From positions 1 to 34,400 of the forward strand of contig DFXU01000046.1 of assembly GCA_002383285.1 (NCBI GenBank): a stretch of 34,400 nucleotides of DNA. The letters run 5' to 3'. Under the pieces are notes generated by a model, which had not been told where the DNA came from, did no database searches, and saw only the letters and a program-made list of their open reading frames with translations. The translations under genes were made by a program, and so were the position numbers. Source of the DNA: Caryophanales bacterium UBA4100. GTDB lineage: Bacteria > Bacillota > Bacilli > Paenibacillales > UBA4045. This document shows, in pieces, positions 1 through 8,191 of this stretch. The first letter of the stretch is position 1; each line of letters begins with the position of its first letter.

Positions 1-274
1 TATATATTAGGCTCCGCGAGGATTGGGAGCTCTAATAAAAACTAGTCCTAAAGACCTATATGATGTCGAGTTTTCTACTACCCTAATCAGCTGAAACATG
101 CTATTATATGGAGAACTCGTTATTTTTCGTGTCTCTATGGAAAATTTTGTATAGGACTTTAGGGCTATAAGTAGAAAAGCTTTTTCTTCATACTCCTTTC
201 TAAGATTTGTCACGAACCGAGTTAATGCAGCTAGATTGATCTATTCATTAGTGTTCTAGAGAGGGGTATTTGAG

Positions 275-3200
275 ATGTTAATATTGAGGAATGTTCGAAG
301 GATAACTGCGATTACTATGGTTTCAATTATGTTGATTTTGATGGTTGTTCCCAATGCACAATTGGCCATTGCGGCGACTGCAATTGAAGCATACAACGAC
401 CCTGAGCAAGCTTGGCCAGCAAGCTTTACCCCGTATACAGATAGAACGGGCAATATTTACTATGATCGAGCGAATGAACCAGGAGTTAGTCCTGACGATG
501 TTGATTTTACTAGTGGTGCTAGAAGAGGAGTAGGGAATGAAGCTTCCTTCTACGTGGCTGGAGATGGTTCACACTTATTTTTTAGAATGAGACTGTTAGG
601 TGACCCTAGAGACGATAAGGGTGGTTACCTATCCTCGGTTTGGCTGGTTGGTATTGCTGAAGATGGTGTTACTAAGGCGACGGTAGGTGTTAATGGTAAA
701 TCTCCACATGAGGACTATATCTATGTCACGAATGCGAATGGTTCGGTAATCGAATATATCAATAAGACAGATTCCTCGGGAACTACTGTTCCAGGTGCTA
801 GAGTGGTAGAGGATACGAATGGGGATTATTTCTTGGATTTTCAAGTTCCTATTAGTCGTCTTACAGAAATAGATCCAGATCTTACGTCCAGCTCCATCCT
901 CCAATTCTCCTTTGCAACCTCTAAGGCGGCTAACCTATCCGTTGTCAATAAGGATGATATGGGTGGAGAGGGTGTGCAAGTTAAGATTTCGCCTTTTGCT
1001 ATTTATAGCCCGAATATCGCGTTAGATCTAGCAAGCTCTTATACTGTTTTTCCTACTACGATCTCTGGTACTACTGTAAATGTTCAGAATGCTAGTCAAG
1101 TTACGCTAACCGTTACCTCGACGACGAGTAATAGTGTTGTAGCAACACATACAGCTTCAGTTGCCGACGGTGCTTGGAACGTGACAGGGCTAGCCGGTAT
1201 TACTGCGGAAGGCTCATATATCGTCAACGCTTCGGTAGTAAATGAGAATGAGGACACGGCAGCTGTAAGTCAGCAAACATCGATAGGTGCGGCTAGTCTT
1301 ACAATTACTGGTGCATCGAGCTACAGCGCCTTTAGTTTCCCGACGAGCTTTGCGGGTACGTATAGTAGAATAGATAATGGAGCGCGAAAAGTGAACCTTA
1401 AGGTGTATCCATTATTGGAGGCAACTCCTATCATTACGATACTCAATATTAATGTGACCGGTGGTTCGCAGGGAGCAGCGGGCTCTTGGAATACAACGGT
1501 ATCTCATCCAGTAGAACTGGTTGCAGGTAAAACCTATAAGGTTGAAGCGGTTGATGCTAATAATGCGACCTTAATTGCCACTCAGACGATTACATATCTT
1601 AATAGCAACATAGCGATTGCCATGCCTGAGAATAATACACGTTCTATGGATACGACTCCAGTAGTCAGCGGGACAGCAAATCCGTATGATCAAGTAGAGC
1701 TGTATGTGGATGATCAGTTGCTTCGAGAGATAGAAGCTGGCGCAGATGGAACTTGGTCTGTGGAGGTAGATCGGGCGTTAGCTCCAACACCTGCTAGTTA
1801 TCATGAATTCAAGGCAATGATAGGTGACGGTAATGGAAATACGAGACAAAGTGTAGTTAACTACGGCGTCGATTCACTTGATATTAGTATGGAGAATGAT
1901 GCTCATCCCTACATATATATCAATAACCTTGAGCCAACAATTCGTGGAAGATCGACGGATACTTCAGTGAATATTGAAGTTACAGAGGTAGGCAATTCAG
2001 CGAATAGCTTTACTATGCTTGCTGTGCCTGTCGTGAATACGAAATGGTCTATTAAGGTACCAACAGCGAATAGATTGAACGACAACATGAATTATACAGT
2101 TGTGGCTGCAACAAACCAAGATAGCACCGTAATAGCTACGCTTAACCTGCGAGTGAAATCTTCTACATTCGTAACGATTACTAGTCCAGCACCGGGTAGT
2201 TCATTGAGTGCTGATGGGAGTATAGTTGGACAATCGGAACCGGGTGCAATCATTGATCTGAACATGAACAATTCACTCATCGCCCAAGCTACTGCAGATA
2301 CGAATGGGGATTGGGCATACACACCATCCATTAATTGGATCCCAGGGGCTTATGGTGTCATTGCAACGACTTCAGATGAAGTAGGGAACACAGCAAGCAC
2401 TGGGACGAATTTCTTAACTGGAGTAACAATAACAACCGTCAACGTTAATGGGGATTCCAGTATTGCAATACCTGCTTCAGGAAATGTAAGTGAGACGTAC
2501 ACGGCTGTTGTAAAGGATGAGTCGGATTCTCCAATATCTAATGCCAACGTAACCTGGAGTCTACAATCTGACGTAACCGGCGTGAGTATTAATGCAACAA
2601 CAGGCGTTGTAACGGTAAGCAGCAGCGCTAGCGGTGGGGCTACTGTAACGGTAGTGGCAACCTCTGTAGCGGATTCTTCTAAATCTGGCTCGAAGGCTGT
2701 TACCCTTAGTAATGAAGCGCCCACAGCTGTAACTGCTGCTGTATATGTATATGGTGCATCCAGCATTACGATCCCAACTACTATATCCGTAACCCAAGCC
2801 TACACAGCAACGGTAAAAGATCAATTCGACAACACGATGGATGGTGCCGACGTAACCTGGAGTCTACAATCTGACGTAACCGGCGTGAGTATTAACGCTG
2901 CAACAGGCGTTGTAACGGTAAGCAGCAGCGCTAGCGGTGGGGCTAATATAACTATTGTTGCGACATCTGGTGGTATTCAAGGGAGTATTGTGGTCGTGCT
3001 AAGCGCAGATACATCAGAAGCTGATGTAGTTGAGGCCACGAAGAATCTCGGCGTTCGTTATCAACAAAGTGATATATGGGAGAGTGTTACTCTTCCTGTG
3101 TTCCTATTAAAGGATGGCGCGAATAGTACTGATGTATCTTGGCAATCGAATAAGGTGAATATACTTAGCATCGAAGAGGCTGCACTACAAGATGGGCAAC

Positions 3201-5008
3201 AAGCTAGAGAATATAGGGCGATTGTTAATCGTTCGGGTCTAGCTAAGGATGCTAGTGTTATTCTGACAGCGACCGTGTCTAAGAATGGAGTTTCTAGAAA
3301 CAGAACATTCCTAATTATTGTGAAAAGTGAGAGTATAGAGGATAAGGTTACCAAACCTAGAGACGAAAGTTCAGTTATCGTAAATGGTGAAGCGGTACCC
3401 GTAGGAATTAATCGAAGCGTGCTGTCAAACCAGAACATCGTTGATAAACTAATCGTTACTGACGCAGCGATGGTGCAGTTATTGTTAAATAGTGATGTTA
3501 GCGAGCTTCGACTGGAATTTAATGATACACCGACTAATAACGCACGAGCAGACTTGTTGGCTATGGATATTTCAAGTGATGCATTGCTTAGAATGAATAA
3601 TAAGAAGCTACATTTAGCTACGCCTGAAGGAGCGATTGTATTAACTCCCGGGGCGATAGAAACGATGAAGAATGAAGGTATTGATCTAAACTTCTATATT
3701 GTCCCAATTAGACAGGAAGTTGAGAAGCAAGACACATTCAATCGCGTACTGCAGGATCCAGTTGTTACTACTGCAGCGGGAAGCTCTAGTGTTGAGGCTC
3801 TTGATATTCCCAGGAGGATCGAAACCAATTACACGGGCATATCGACAGACGTAATTGTTCCATTAACGGGAATTGTCATTCCGACGAATCCAACGGCAAG
3901 GCAACAATTTCTTGATTCTTTGCGCATATTTATTGAGCACTCCGATGGTGACAAACGTATTGTAAGGACAGATGTAATCAATGATGGAACAATCATCAAT
4001 GATGGACTAGGTAACCCAGTAGGCATTCAATTTACGATTAGTAAATTTAGTACATTTACGCTATATCGAGAGTATCAACCCACTGCAAACGTGGTTACAG
4101 CTGTGACTCCTTCAGTAGAGGATATCCTAATCCAGAACCCAGTAGGGGATAACACGGATCGTGTGATCGATCAACCTATTAAGGTCGCGGGCACGGCTGG
4201 GGACAATCAGACCATTGTCATCTACTTGGACGGTGAAGAGATAGCTCAGACTGTATCCGACGCAGCTGGAAGCTGGGAATATACGCTTAACAAGGCGCTA
4301 GAGCCTGGCGTGTATATACTCCATGCCGAATCAACTAGCAGTGGAAGTAAGAGGATGAGCAATCTAGTCAACTTTACGATTTACCCGAAGGTTACCCACT
4401 TCAAGTATATTAGTGGTTACCCAGATGGGGAATTTAAGCCAGACCGATTCATCACTAGGGCTGAGATGGCCGCGATGATGGCGACGATTATAGGAAGAAC
4501 ATCGAAGCCGATCCAATCATCATATTCCGATGTATCCTCTAAGCATTGGGCGTTCTCGCCCATAGAGGTAATGATGGAGACAGGCATTATGAAGGGCTAT
4601 GAGGATGGTAAGTTCTACCCAAGCAAAGAGATTACAAGGGGAGAGATGGCTGTCGTAATTTCGAATTACCTTAACCTGACAAGGGATAAGAATTTATCTA
4701 CATTCTCGTATGCCGATACCAATAACCATTGGGCAAGATATGATATCGAATTATTAAGAGAGCTAGGTATTATGTCAGGTTATGATGACGGTCTGTTCTA
4801 TCCGAAGCGTAGCATCACGCGGGCGGAAGCGGTCATCACGATTAATAGCACTTTAAAGAGAGGTGGCTTGTATGGGGAATATGCCCCATCATGGCCAGAC
4901 GTCAGTCAAGACCATTGGGCGTATGCTCATATTCAGGAAGCTTCACGTCCGCATGAAGCTTTCGACTTAGAACACCTGGAGCTGTGGATTCGTTTCACAG
5001 ATGAATAA
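275..5008 (+). CDS. Secreted SLH-domain surface protein with Ig-like repeats
   Basis: Predicted cell-wall-anchored surface protein of 1577 residues; function unknown. The ATG at 275 follows an AGAGAGGGG ribosome site (258-266). A basic, then hydrophobic signal peptide covers about residues 1-33, ending near AIA-A. Residues about 35-240 look like a beta-sandwich of CBM9/DOMON type (tentative). The middle is a chain of Ig-like modules; two of them (about residues 720-830 and 830-925) are of the bacterial invasion-like type, with VTWSLQSDVTGVSI in both. A further module (about 1330-1370) precedes three SLH segments from about 1376: GYPDGEFKPDRFITRAE, GYEDGKFYPSKEITRGE and GYDDGLFYPKRSITRAE, then a partial fourth (WPDVSQDHWAYAHIQ). 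SLH repeats bind pyruvylated secondary wall polymer. I see no cysteine and no CxxCH, so it is not a multiheme cytochrome. It could be an adhesin or a polysaccharide-binding protein; the C-terminal tail after SLH is unusual. Confidence 0.85.
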   Translation: MLILRNVRRITAITMVSIMLILMVVPNAQLAIAATAIEAYNDPEQAWPASFTPYTDRTGNIYYDRANEPGVSPDDVDFTSGARRGVGNEASFYVAGDGSHLFFRMRLLGDPRDDKGGYLSSVWLVGIAEDGVTKATVGVNGKSPHEDYIYVTNANGSVIEYINKTDSSGTTVPGARVVEDTNGDYFLDFQVPISRLTEIDPDLTSSSILQFSFATSKAANLSVVNKDDMGGEGVQVKISPFAIYSPNIALDLASSYTVFPTTISGTTVNVQNASQVTLTVTSTTSNSVVATHTASVADGAWNVTGLAGITAEGSYIVNASVVNENEDTAAVSQQTSIGAASLTITGASSYSAFSFPTSFAGTYSRIDNGARKVNLKVYPLLEATPIITILNINVTGGSQGAAGSWNTTVSHPVELVAGKTYKVEAVDANNATLIATQTITYLNSNIAIAMPENNTRSMDTTPVVSGTANPYDQVELYVDDQLLREIEAGADGTWSVEVDRALAPTPASYHEFKAMIGDGNGNTRQSVVNYGVDSLDISMENDAHPYIYINNLEPTIRGRSTDTSVNIEVTEVGNSANSFTMLAVPVVNTKWSIKVPTANRLNDNMNYTVVAATNQDSTVIATLNLRVKSSTFVTITSPAPGSSLSADGSIVGQSEPGAIIDLNMNNSLIAQATADTNGDWAYTPSINWIPGAYGVIATTSDEVGNTASTGTNFLTGVTITTVNVNGDSSIAIPASGNVSETYTAVVKDESDSPISNANVTWSLQSDVTGVSINATTGVVTVSSSASGGATVTVVATSVADSSKSGSKAVTLSNEAPTAVTAAVYVYGASSITIPTTISVTQAYTATVKDQFDNTMDGADVTWSLQSDVTGVSINAATGVVTVSSSASGGANITIVATSGGIQGSIVVVLSADTSEADVVEATKNLGVRYQQSDIWESVTLPVFLLKDGANSTDVSWQSNKVNILSIEEAALQDGQQAREYRAIVNRSGLAKDASVILTATVSKNGVSRNRTFLIIVKSESIEDKVTKPRDESSVIVNGEAVPVGINRSVLSNQNIVDKLIVTDAAMVQLLLNSDVSELRLEFNDTPTNNARADLLAMDISSDALLRMNNKKLHLATPEGAIVLTPGAIETMKNEGIDLNFYIVPIRQEVEKQDTFNRVLQDPVVTTAAGSSSVEALDIPRRIETNYTGISTDVIVPLTGIVIPTNPTARQQFLDSLRIFIEHSDGDKRIVRTDVINDGTIINDGLGNPVGIQFTISKFSTFTLYREYQPTANVVTAVTPSVEDILIQNPVGDNTDRVIDQPIKVAGTAGDNQTIVIYLDGEEIAQTVSDAAGSWEYTLNKALEPGVYILHAESTSSGSKRMSNLVNFTIYPKVTHFKYISGYPDGEFKPDRFITRAEMAAMMATIIGRTSKPIQSSYSDVSSKHWAFSPIEVMMETGIMKGYEDGKFYPSKEITRGEMAVVISNYLNLTRDKNLSTFSYADTNNHWARYDIELLRELGIMSGYDDGLFYPKRSITRAEAVITINSTLKRGGLYGEYAPSWPDVSQDHWAYAHIQEASRPHEAFDLEHLELWIRFTDE
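2547..2945 (+). repeat. 96-bp near-identical in-frame direct repeat inside the SLH gene
   Basis: Positions 2547-2642 and 2850-2945 are the same 96 bp with three mismatches, offset by 303 bp (exactly 101 codons). They encode the core of two consecutive Ig-like modules (about residues 758-790 and 859-891). The flanking parts of the two modules are much more diverged. That pattern fits recent gene conversion or a local duplication rather than an old module duplication. Confidence 0.9.
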
Positions 5009-5050
5009 CGTTGCTGAAGAGGGGGCCATTCAGGCTTCCTTTTCTGCTAT

Positions 5051-5078
5051 TTATCACTCAACTCAAAAATTGTATAAT
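5051..5078 (+). promoter_or_regulatory. Candidate sigma-A promoter of the VOC gene
   Basis: TTATCA (5051-5056), a 16-bp spacer and a perfect TATAAT (5073-5078) lie 47 bp upstream of the start codon at 5125. The -35 matches consensus at four of six positions. No other plausible promoter is visible between the SLH gene and this gene. Confidence 0.5.
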
Positions 5079-5124
5079 TGAGAAGTCTACTGAAGCACAA
5101 TAAATCTCATAAGGATGTGTTCAT

Positions 5125-5493
5125 ATGTACGCAGGATTGCATCATGTTGCTCTGATCGTTCATGATTTGGAGAAGGCGAGACAATTCTATGAAGAGATAC
5201 TTGGATTTAAGGTAAGTGATGATCGTCCTGCATTCGACTTCGATGGGCAATGGTACCACATTGGGAGCACGGAGCTGCATCTTGTCGTTCCTCGAGAGCC
5301 TAGACCAATGCTGAAGAAGGACGGCCACTTCGCGGTACGTGTTACGAATATGAAGCAGCTGCTAGCACGCTTAGACGAGCACAATTGGCAGTATGAGAGC
5401 TACCCAGATAGCATTACGGGCTGGCATCAAGTGTTCATTACGGATCCTGAGGGGCATCGAATTGAATTTAATCAAGAGAGGATAGGCGTCTGA
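5125..5493 (+). CDS. VOC-superfamily (glyoxalase/bleomycin-resistance fold) protein
   Basis: Small cytoplasmic protein of 122 residues with the paired beta-alpha-beta-beta-beta architecture of the vicinal oxygen chelate family: HHVALIVHDLEKARQFYEEILGF at the N-terminus and ITDPEGHRIEFNQ at the C-terminus. Candidate metal ligands are an N-terminal His (6 or 7), the His in ELHLVV, the His in GHFAV and the Glu in IEFN, which is the usual four-ligand layout. Start at 5125 is supported by AAGGA (5111-5115) nine bases upstream. The reaction cannot be deduced from sequence; members include glyoxalase I, dioxygenases and antibiotic-binding proteins. The gene stands alone between the SLH gene and dmkA and has its own candidate promoter. 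Confidence 0.85.
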   Translation: MYAGLHHVALIVHDLEKARQFYEEILGFKVSDDRPAFDFDGQWYHIGSTELHLVVPREPRPMLKKDGHFAVRVTNMKQLLARLDEHNWQYESYPDSITGWHQVFITDPEGHRIEFNQERIGV

Positions 5494-5604
5494 AGAGATG
5501 GATAAGCATTAAACAACAACGGACAATACGTCATCCGTGCTTCAAATTCGTCATCCAGAGATAGGTGCGCTTAATGCATTAGATATAACATATAGGAGCG
5601 TGGC

Positions 5605-6564
5605 ATGATGTCAATTATCAGTTTTCTAAAGCTCGTGGAAATTCAGACTAAGGTTGCTAGTATGATTCCTTTCTTAATTGGGGCTGTATACGCAGTTTAT
5701 CGCTTCGGGGAGTTTAATGGCTATCATTTTTTCCTAATGTTCATTTCCCTGCTATTCATTGATATGGCGACGACTGCGATTAATAATTATTATGACTTCA
5801 AGCGAGCGAAGAAAACGGAGGGCTACGGATATGAAACCCATAACGCCATAGTAAAGTACAAGCTAAAGGAAGCCACGGTCATCACAGTGATCTTTACACT
5901 TTTTCTCATTGCCACAATAACAGGAATTCTGCTGGTAATTAACGCGGGCATACTTGTCTTATTCTTAGGTGCTATATCCTTTGCTCTCGGGATCCTCTAT
6001 TCCTTCGGACCGATTCCAATCTCTAGATTACCTCTCGGCGAAGCGGTTTCGGGCTTTTTTATGGGATTTGTGCTTATATTCGTCTCGGTGTATATCCATG
6101 TAGAGCAAGGCGAAATTGTCGATATGATTTTCAGTAATGGGATAGCTCAGCTATCTATACATATTGATATCGTAGAGGTTATCTATATATTCTTACTCTC
6201 TGTGCCGATTATGTTCGGTATCGCTAATATTATGCTTGCTAATAACATATGTGATCTTGAGGATGATCTAGAGAATCAGAGATACACGTTACCTATCTAT
6301 ATAGGGAAGAAGTGGGCAATGATTCTCTATCGATTTTTATACTATGCAGCTTATATCGATATCCTATTCCTGTTCATCATTAAAGTGAATCCTGCTCTTG
6401 TTGTGCTTCTGTTGGCTACGCTAATTCTCGTGCAACGGAATATTACGAGGTTCGCCAAGCTGCAGAGCAAGGAGCATACCTTCGCCTTAGCAGTGAAAAA
6501 CTTCATCATTATTGGAATCTCGTTATTGTTAGTGCTTGGTATAGCTGGCATCGGTTATGTTTAG
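5605..6564 (+). CDS. dmkA: UbiA-family prenyltransferase, DmkA/MenA type
   Basis: Integral membrane enzyme of 319 residues that attaches a polyprenyl chain to 1,4-dihydroxy-2-naphthoate to give demethylmenaquinone. About eight or nine hydrophobic segments span the protein. The two Asp-rich motifs of the UbiA family are visible: NNYYD (60-64) and NICDLEDD (214-221), the latter with D217, D220 and D221 and followed by RYTLPIYIG, typical of MenA. Start ATG 5605 (or 5608) follows AGGAG at 5594-5598. The neighbouring fmnB, eetAB, ecf genes, ndh2 and dmkB identify this as the second, EET-dedicated MenA paralogue (DmkA in Listeria) rather than the housekeeping MenA; that assignment is by context. 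Its last 36 bp overlap the 3' end of the convergent fmnB gene. Confidence 0.85.
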   Translation: MMSIISFLKLVEIQTKVASMIPFLIGAVYAVYRFGEFNGYHFFLMFISLLFIDMATTAINNYYDFKRAKKTEGYGYETHNAIVKYKLKEATVITVIFTLFLIATITGILLVINAGILVLFLGAISFALGILYSFGPIPISRLPLGEAVSGFFMGFVLIFVSVYIHVEQGEIVDMIFSNGIAQLSIHIDIVEVIYIFLLSVPIMFGIANIMLANNICDLEDDLENQRYTLPIYIGKKWAMILYRFLYYAAYIDILFLFIIKVNPALVVLLLATLILVQRNITRFAKLQSKEHTFALAVKNFIIIGISLLLVLGIAGIGYV

Positions 6565-7575
6565 TTCTTCAGCAAAGCCCTTGGATATATAAATTTCTCG
6601 TTCATGGGTAATAAAGAAGGCATCTACGTCCTCTAGTGACTCGACGAAGGCTAAGCCCTTCTCAAGACCCATAGAGAATACCGTAGTGGATAGCGCATCA
6701 GCATCAATGGAGCGGTTCGTCACGATGGTTATACTCAACAGATTATTCGCAACAGGGTACCCTGTCTTCGGATCAAGAATATGATGGTAATGAACACCCT
6801 CATGCATGAAAAACCGTTCATAAACACCGGAGGATACGATCGTTTTATTGCGTACTCGAAGGGTACCGATATTATCCCCACGCTTGGATTCAGGATTTTG
6901 AATGCCGATAGTCCAGAGCTCGCTGCTCGGCTTGGTTCCCATGGCAAGAATATTCCCTCCCAGGTCTATGATCGCACTCTCGAAGCCTTCACTTCTCAGG
7001 TATTCTGCAACCCGATCAGCAGCATAGCCCTTGGCAATTGCACCTAGGTCGATGGACATGTCAGGACGATTCAGCTGAATCGTCTGCTGTGTCTCATCTA
7101 ATCGAACATCCTTGTAATTCACAAGACTGACGGTCTGCGTGAGCATGGCGTCATCTGGACGATGCGCTTCTTCTGTACCAATTCCCCATAGATCAACAAG
7201 CGGTCCGATGGTTGGATCGAATCTACCCTCTGATTGAGCAGCGTATTCCATTGCCTTCTGTACGACTAAGAACGTCTCAGCAGACACTTTCACAGCATCT
7301 ATCCCTGCTCGCCGATTAACCTGATCAATTTCACTACCCTCCAGCTGGCGATTCGTAGCTTGATCGATATCCTTAAGAATCAATTCAATGGCTTCGAAAT
7401 GCTGATCCTCCACTTGTTCAGAGTATACCTTCACGGTAACTAAAGTATCGAAGATAAAGTAGCTTCCAGAGCTTACAGCATTATTCTTAGCTGCCGAGCC
7501 ACAGCCTATTAGTGGTATAATGACAACTAGGCATAAGATTAATATGCTTAAAATTCGTTTGTATGATCCTTGCAT
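6529..7575 (-). CDS. fmnB: ApbE-family FMN transferase lipoprotein, FmnB type
   Basis: Extracytoplasmic flavin transferase that splits FAD and links FMN through a phosphoester to Ser/Thr of target proteins. It has a lipoprotein signal with lipobox LIGC (lipid Cys about residue 25 from the chosen start). ApbE motifs in order: DPTIGPLVDLWG, DLGAIAKGYAADRV, IIDLGGNI, HHILDPKTGYPV, and the Mg-binding DADALSTTVFSMG. The longest frame begins at GTG 7584, but GGGGTGA sits right before ATG 7575, so I prefer 7575 (348 residues). Together with ndh2, eetAB and dmkAB it matches the FLEET gene set, in which FmnB flavinylates PplA. No protein with a visible flavinylation site (D-x-x-S/T-G-A-T/S type) is encoded in this window, so its substrate must lie elsewhere. 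Confidence 0.92.
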   Translation of the reverse strand: MQGSYKRILSILILCLVVIIPLIGCGSAAKNNAVSSGSYFIFDTLVTVKVYSEQVEDQHFEAIELILKDIDQATNRQLEGSEIDQVNRRAGIDAVKVSAETFLVVQKAMEYAAQSEGRFDPTIGPLVDLWGIGTEEAHRPDDAMLTQTVSLVNYKDVRLDETQQTIQLNRPDMSIDLGAIAKGYAADRVAEYLRSEGFESAIIDLGGNILAMGTKPSSELWTIGIQNPESKRGDNIGTLRVRNKTIVSSGVYERFFMHEGVHYHHILDPKTGYPVANNLLSITIVTNRSIDADALSTTVFSMGLEKGLAFVESLEDVDAFFITHEREIYISKGFAEELNITDASYTKH

Positions 7576-7628
7576 TAGCCTCACCCCATTCTTTATTCAG
7601 AAGTTTAACAAAATACATTTTACTACAA

Positions 7629-7644
7629 TGTGCGAATAATCACA
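7629..7644. promoter_or_regulatory. Fnr/Crp-type site between fmnB and eetA
   Basis: TGTGC-GAATAA-TCACA matches the TGTGA-N6-TCACA consensus of Fnr/Crp-family regulators with one mismatch. Its centre (7636.5) is 28.5 bp upstream of the first base of TATAAT (7665-7670), i.e. about -40.5 for eetA. On the other strand a weaker TAAACT (7607-7602) is 29.5 bp away, i.e. -41.5 for fmnB. An overlapping inverted repeat, GCGAATA (7632-7638) / TATTCGC (7648-7654), is also present and could be a different regulator's operator. Confidence 0.5.
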
Positions 7645-7664
7645 TAGTATTCGCCAGAAAAGAT

Positions 7665-7670
7665 TATAAT
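7665..7670 (+). promoter_or_regulatory. Candidate -10 element of the eetAB-ecf operon
   Basis: Perfect TATAAT with no recognisable -35 at 16-18 bp, as expected for an activator-dependent promoter. Predicted start about 7677, leaving a leader of about 130 nt before eetA. A second hexamer, TATAGT (7671-7676), overlaps and could be used instead, shifting the start by 6 bp. Confidence 0.45.
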
Positions 7671-7684
7671 TATAGTCAGGGTAA

Positions 7685-7788
7685 GCTGCAAATCAATGTT
7701 CTCGTTCGGCACAAACATCTGTGCGAATCCACCAGATAACTCTGGGCTGCAAATCAATGTTCTCGTTCGGCACAAACATCTGATTTGC
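7685..7788 (+). repeat. Tandem 37-bp direct repeats with a hairpin in the eetA leader
   Basis: An identical 37-bp sequence occurs at 7685-7721 and 7746-7782, 61 bp apart. Each copy carries GCAAATCAATGTT followed by a 13-nt loop and AACAT. Only after the second copy is the outer arm complete: GCAAATCA (7749-7756) pairs with TGATTTGC (7781-7788) and ATGTT (7757-7761) with AACAT (7775-7779). This gives a 13-bp stem with one bulged C. It ends five bases before the eetA ribosome site. The first-copy GCAAATCA (7688-7695) could compete for the same TGATTTGC arm. TGCGAAT follows both copies and also occurs at 7631-7637. Confidence 0.85.
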
Positions 7789-7807
7789 GAATAGGAGAGT
7801 GATAGCT

Positions 7808-8191
7808 ATGAAACGTGGAGATATCAGCATTATAGCTGTACTCTTGATTGGTGTAATTATACTCGTATCATTCCTGTGGTTTGGAGAAGAGGATGTATAC
7901 GCTGGAACAACCTTTGCGAAGATCACGGTGGACGGTGAGCTCTACAAAACTGCCGAATTAACAACGGAGCTTCAGGAGATAGAAATCCGAACGGATCGGG
8001 GCTATAACCTGATTCGAATTATTGATAATGCTGTTCAGATCATTGATGCAGATTGTCCCGATCAGCTCTGTGTTCATATGGGTGCTGTTCGTAAGGTAGG
8101 GGAGAAGGTCGTTTGTTTGCCCAATCGAGTGTTAGTTGAGGTTGTTGGACAATCGAAGGAAGGGGATGGTGTAGATGCAATTGTCTCCTGA
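7808..8191 (+). CDS. eetA: EetA-type membrane protein with NusG domain II
   Basis: Small membrane-anchored protein of 127 residues. One N-terminal transmembrane helix (about residues 7-26) is followed by an extracytoplasmic NusG-II-like domain with DCPDQLCVHMGAV and KVVCLPNRVLVEV, i.e. three conserved cysteines. A longer frame begins at GTG 7799, but AGGAGAG (7793-7799) is spaced eight bases from ATG 7808, which I take as the start. In Listeria and lactobacilli the same family next to ndh2 is called EetA and is needed for extracellular electron transfer; its biochemical role is not settled. First gene of the eetA-eetB-ecfA1-ecfA2-ecfT operon; its 3' end overlaps eetB by 17 bp. Confidence 0.85.
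   Translation: MKRGDISIIAVLLIGVIILVSFLWFGEEDVYAGTTFAKITVDGELYKTAELTTELQEIEIRTDRGYNLIRIIDNAVQIIDADCPDQLCVHMGAVRKVGEKVVCLPNRVLVEVVGQSKEGDGVDAIVS

Noticed and set aside
7..213. 68-residue minus-strand frame at the window start
   Set aside because: Begins with GTG, no ribosome site, no recognisable domain and no neighbour support. I see no convincing gene in 1-274.
2092..3438. Several minus-strand frames of 79-138 residues inside the SLH gene
   Set aside because: They are antisense shadows of the biased codon use of the Ig repeats and have no ribosome sites or family features.
275..5008. SLH protein as an outer-surface multiheme cytochrome for the EET locus
   Set aside because: No CxxCH motif and no cysteine was seen in the translation.
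5009..5050. Possible terminator after the SLH gene (CTGAA/TTCAG followed by TTTTC)
   Set aside because: Only a 5-bp stem with a 10-base loop and an interrupted T tract.
7629..7788. FMN riboswitch or CRISPR-like repeats before eetA
   Set aside because: The conserved RFN core is absent, and only two repeat copies with a single 24-bp spacer exist, with no cas genes.
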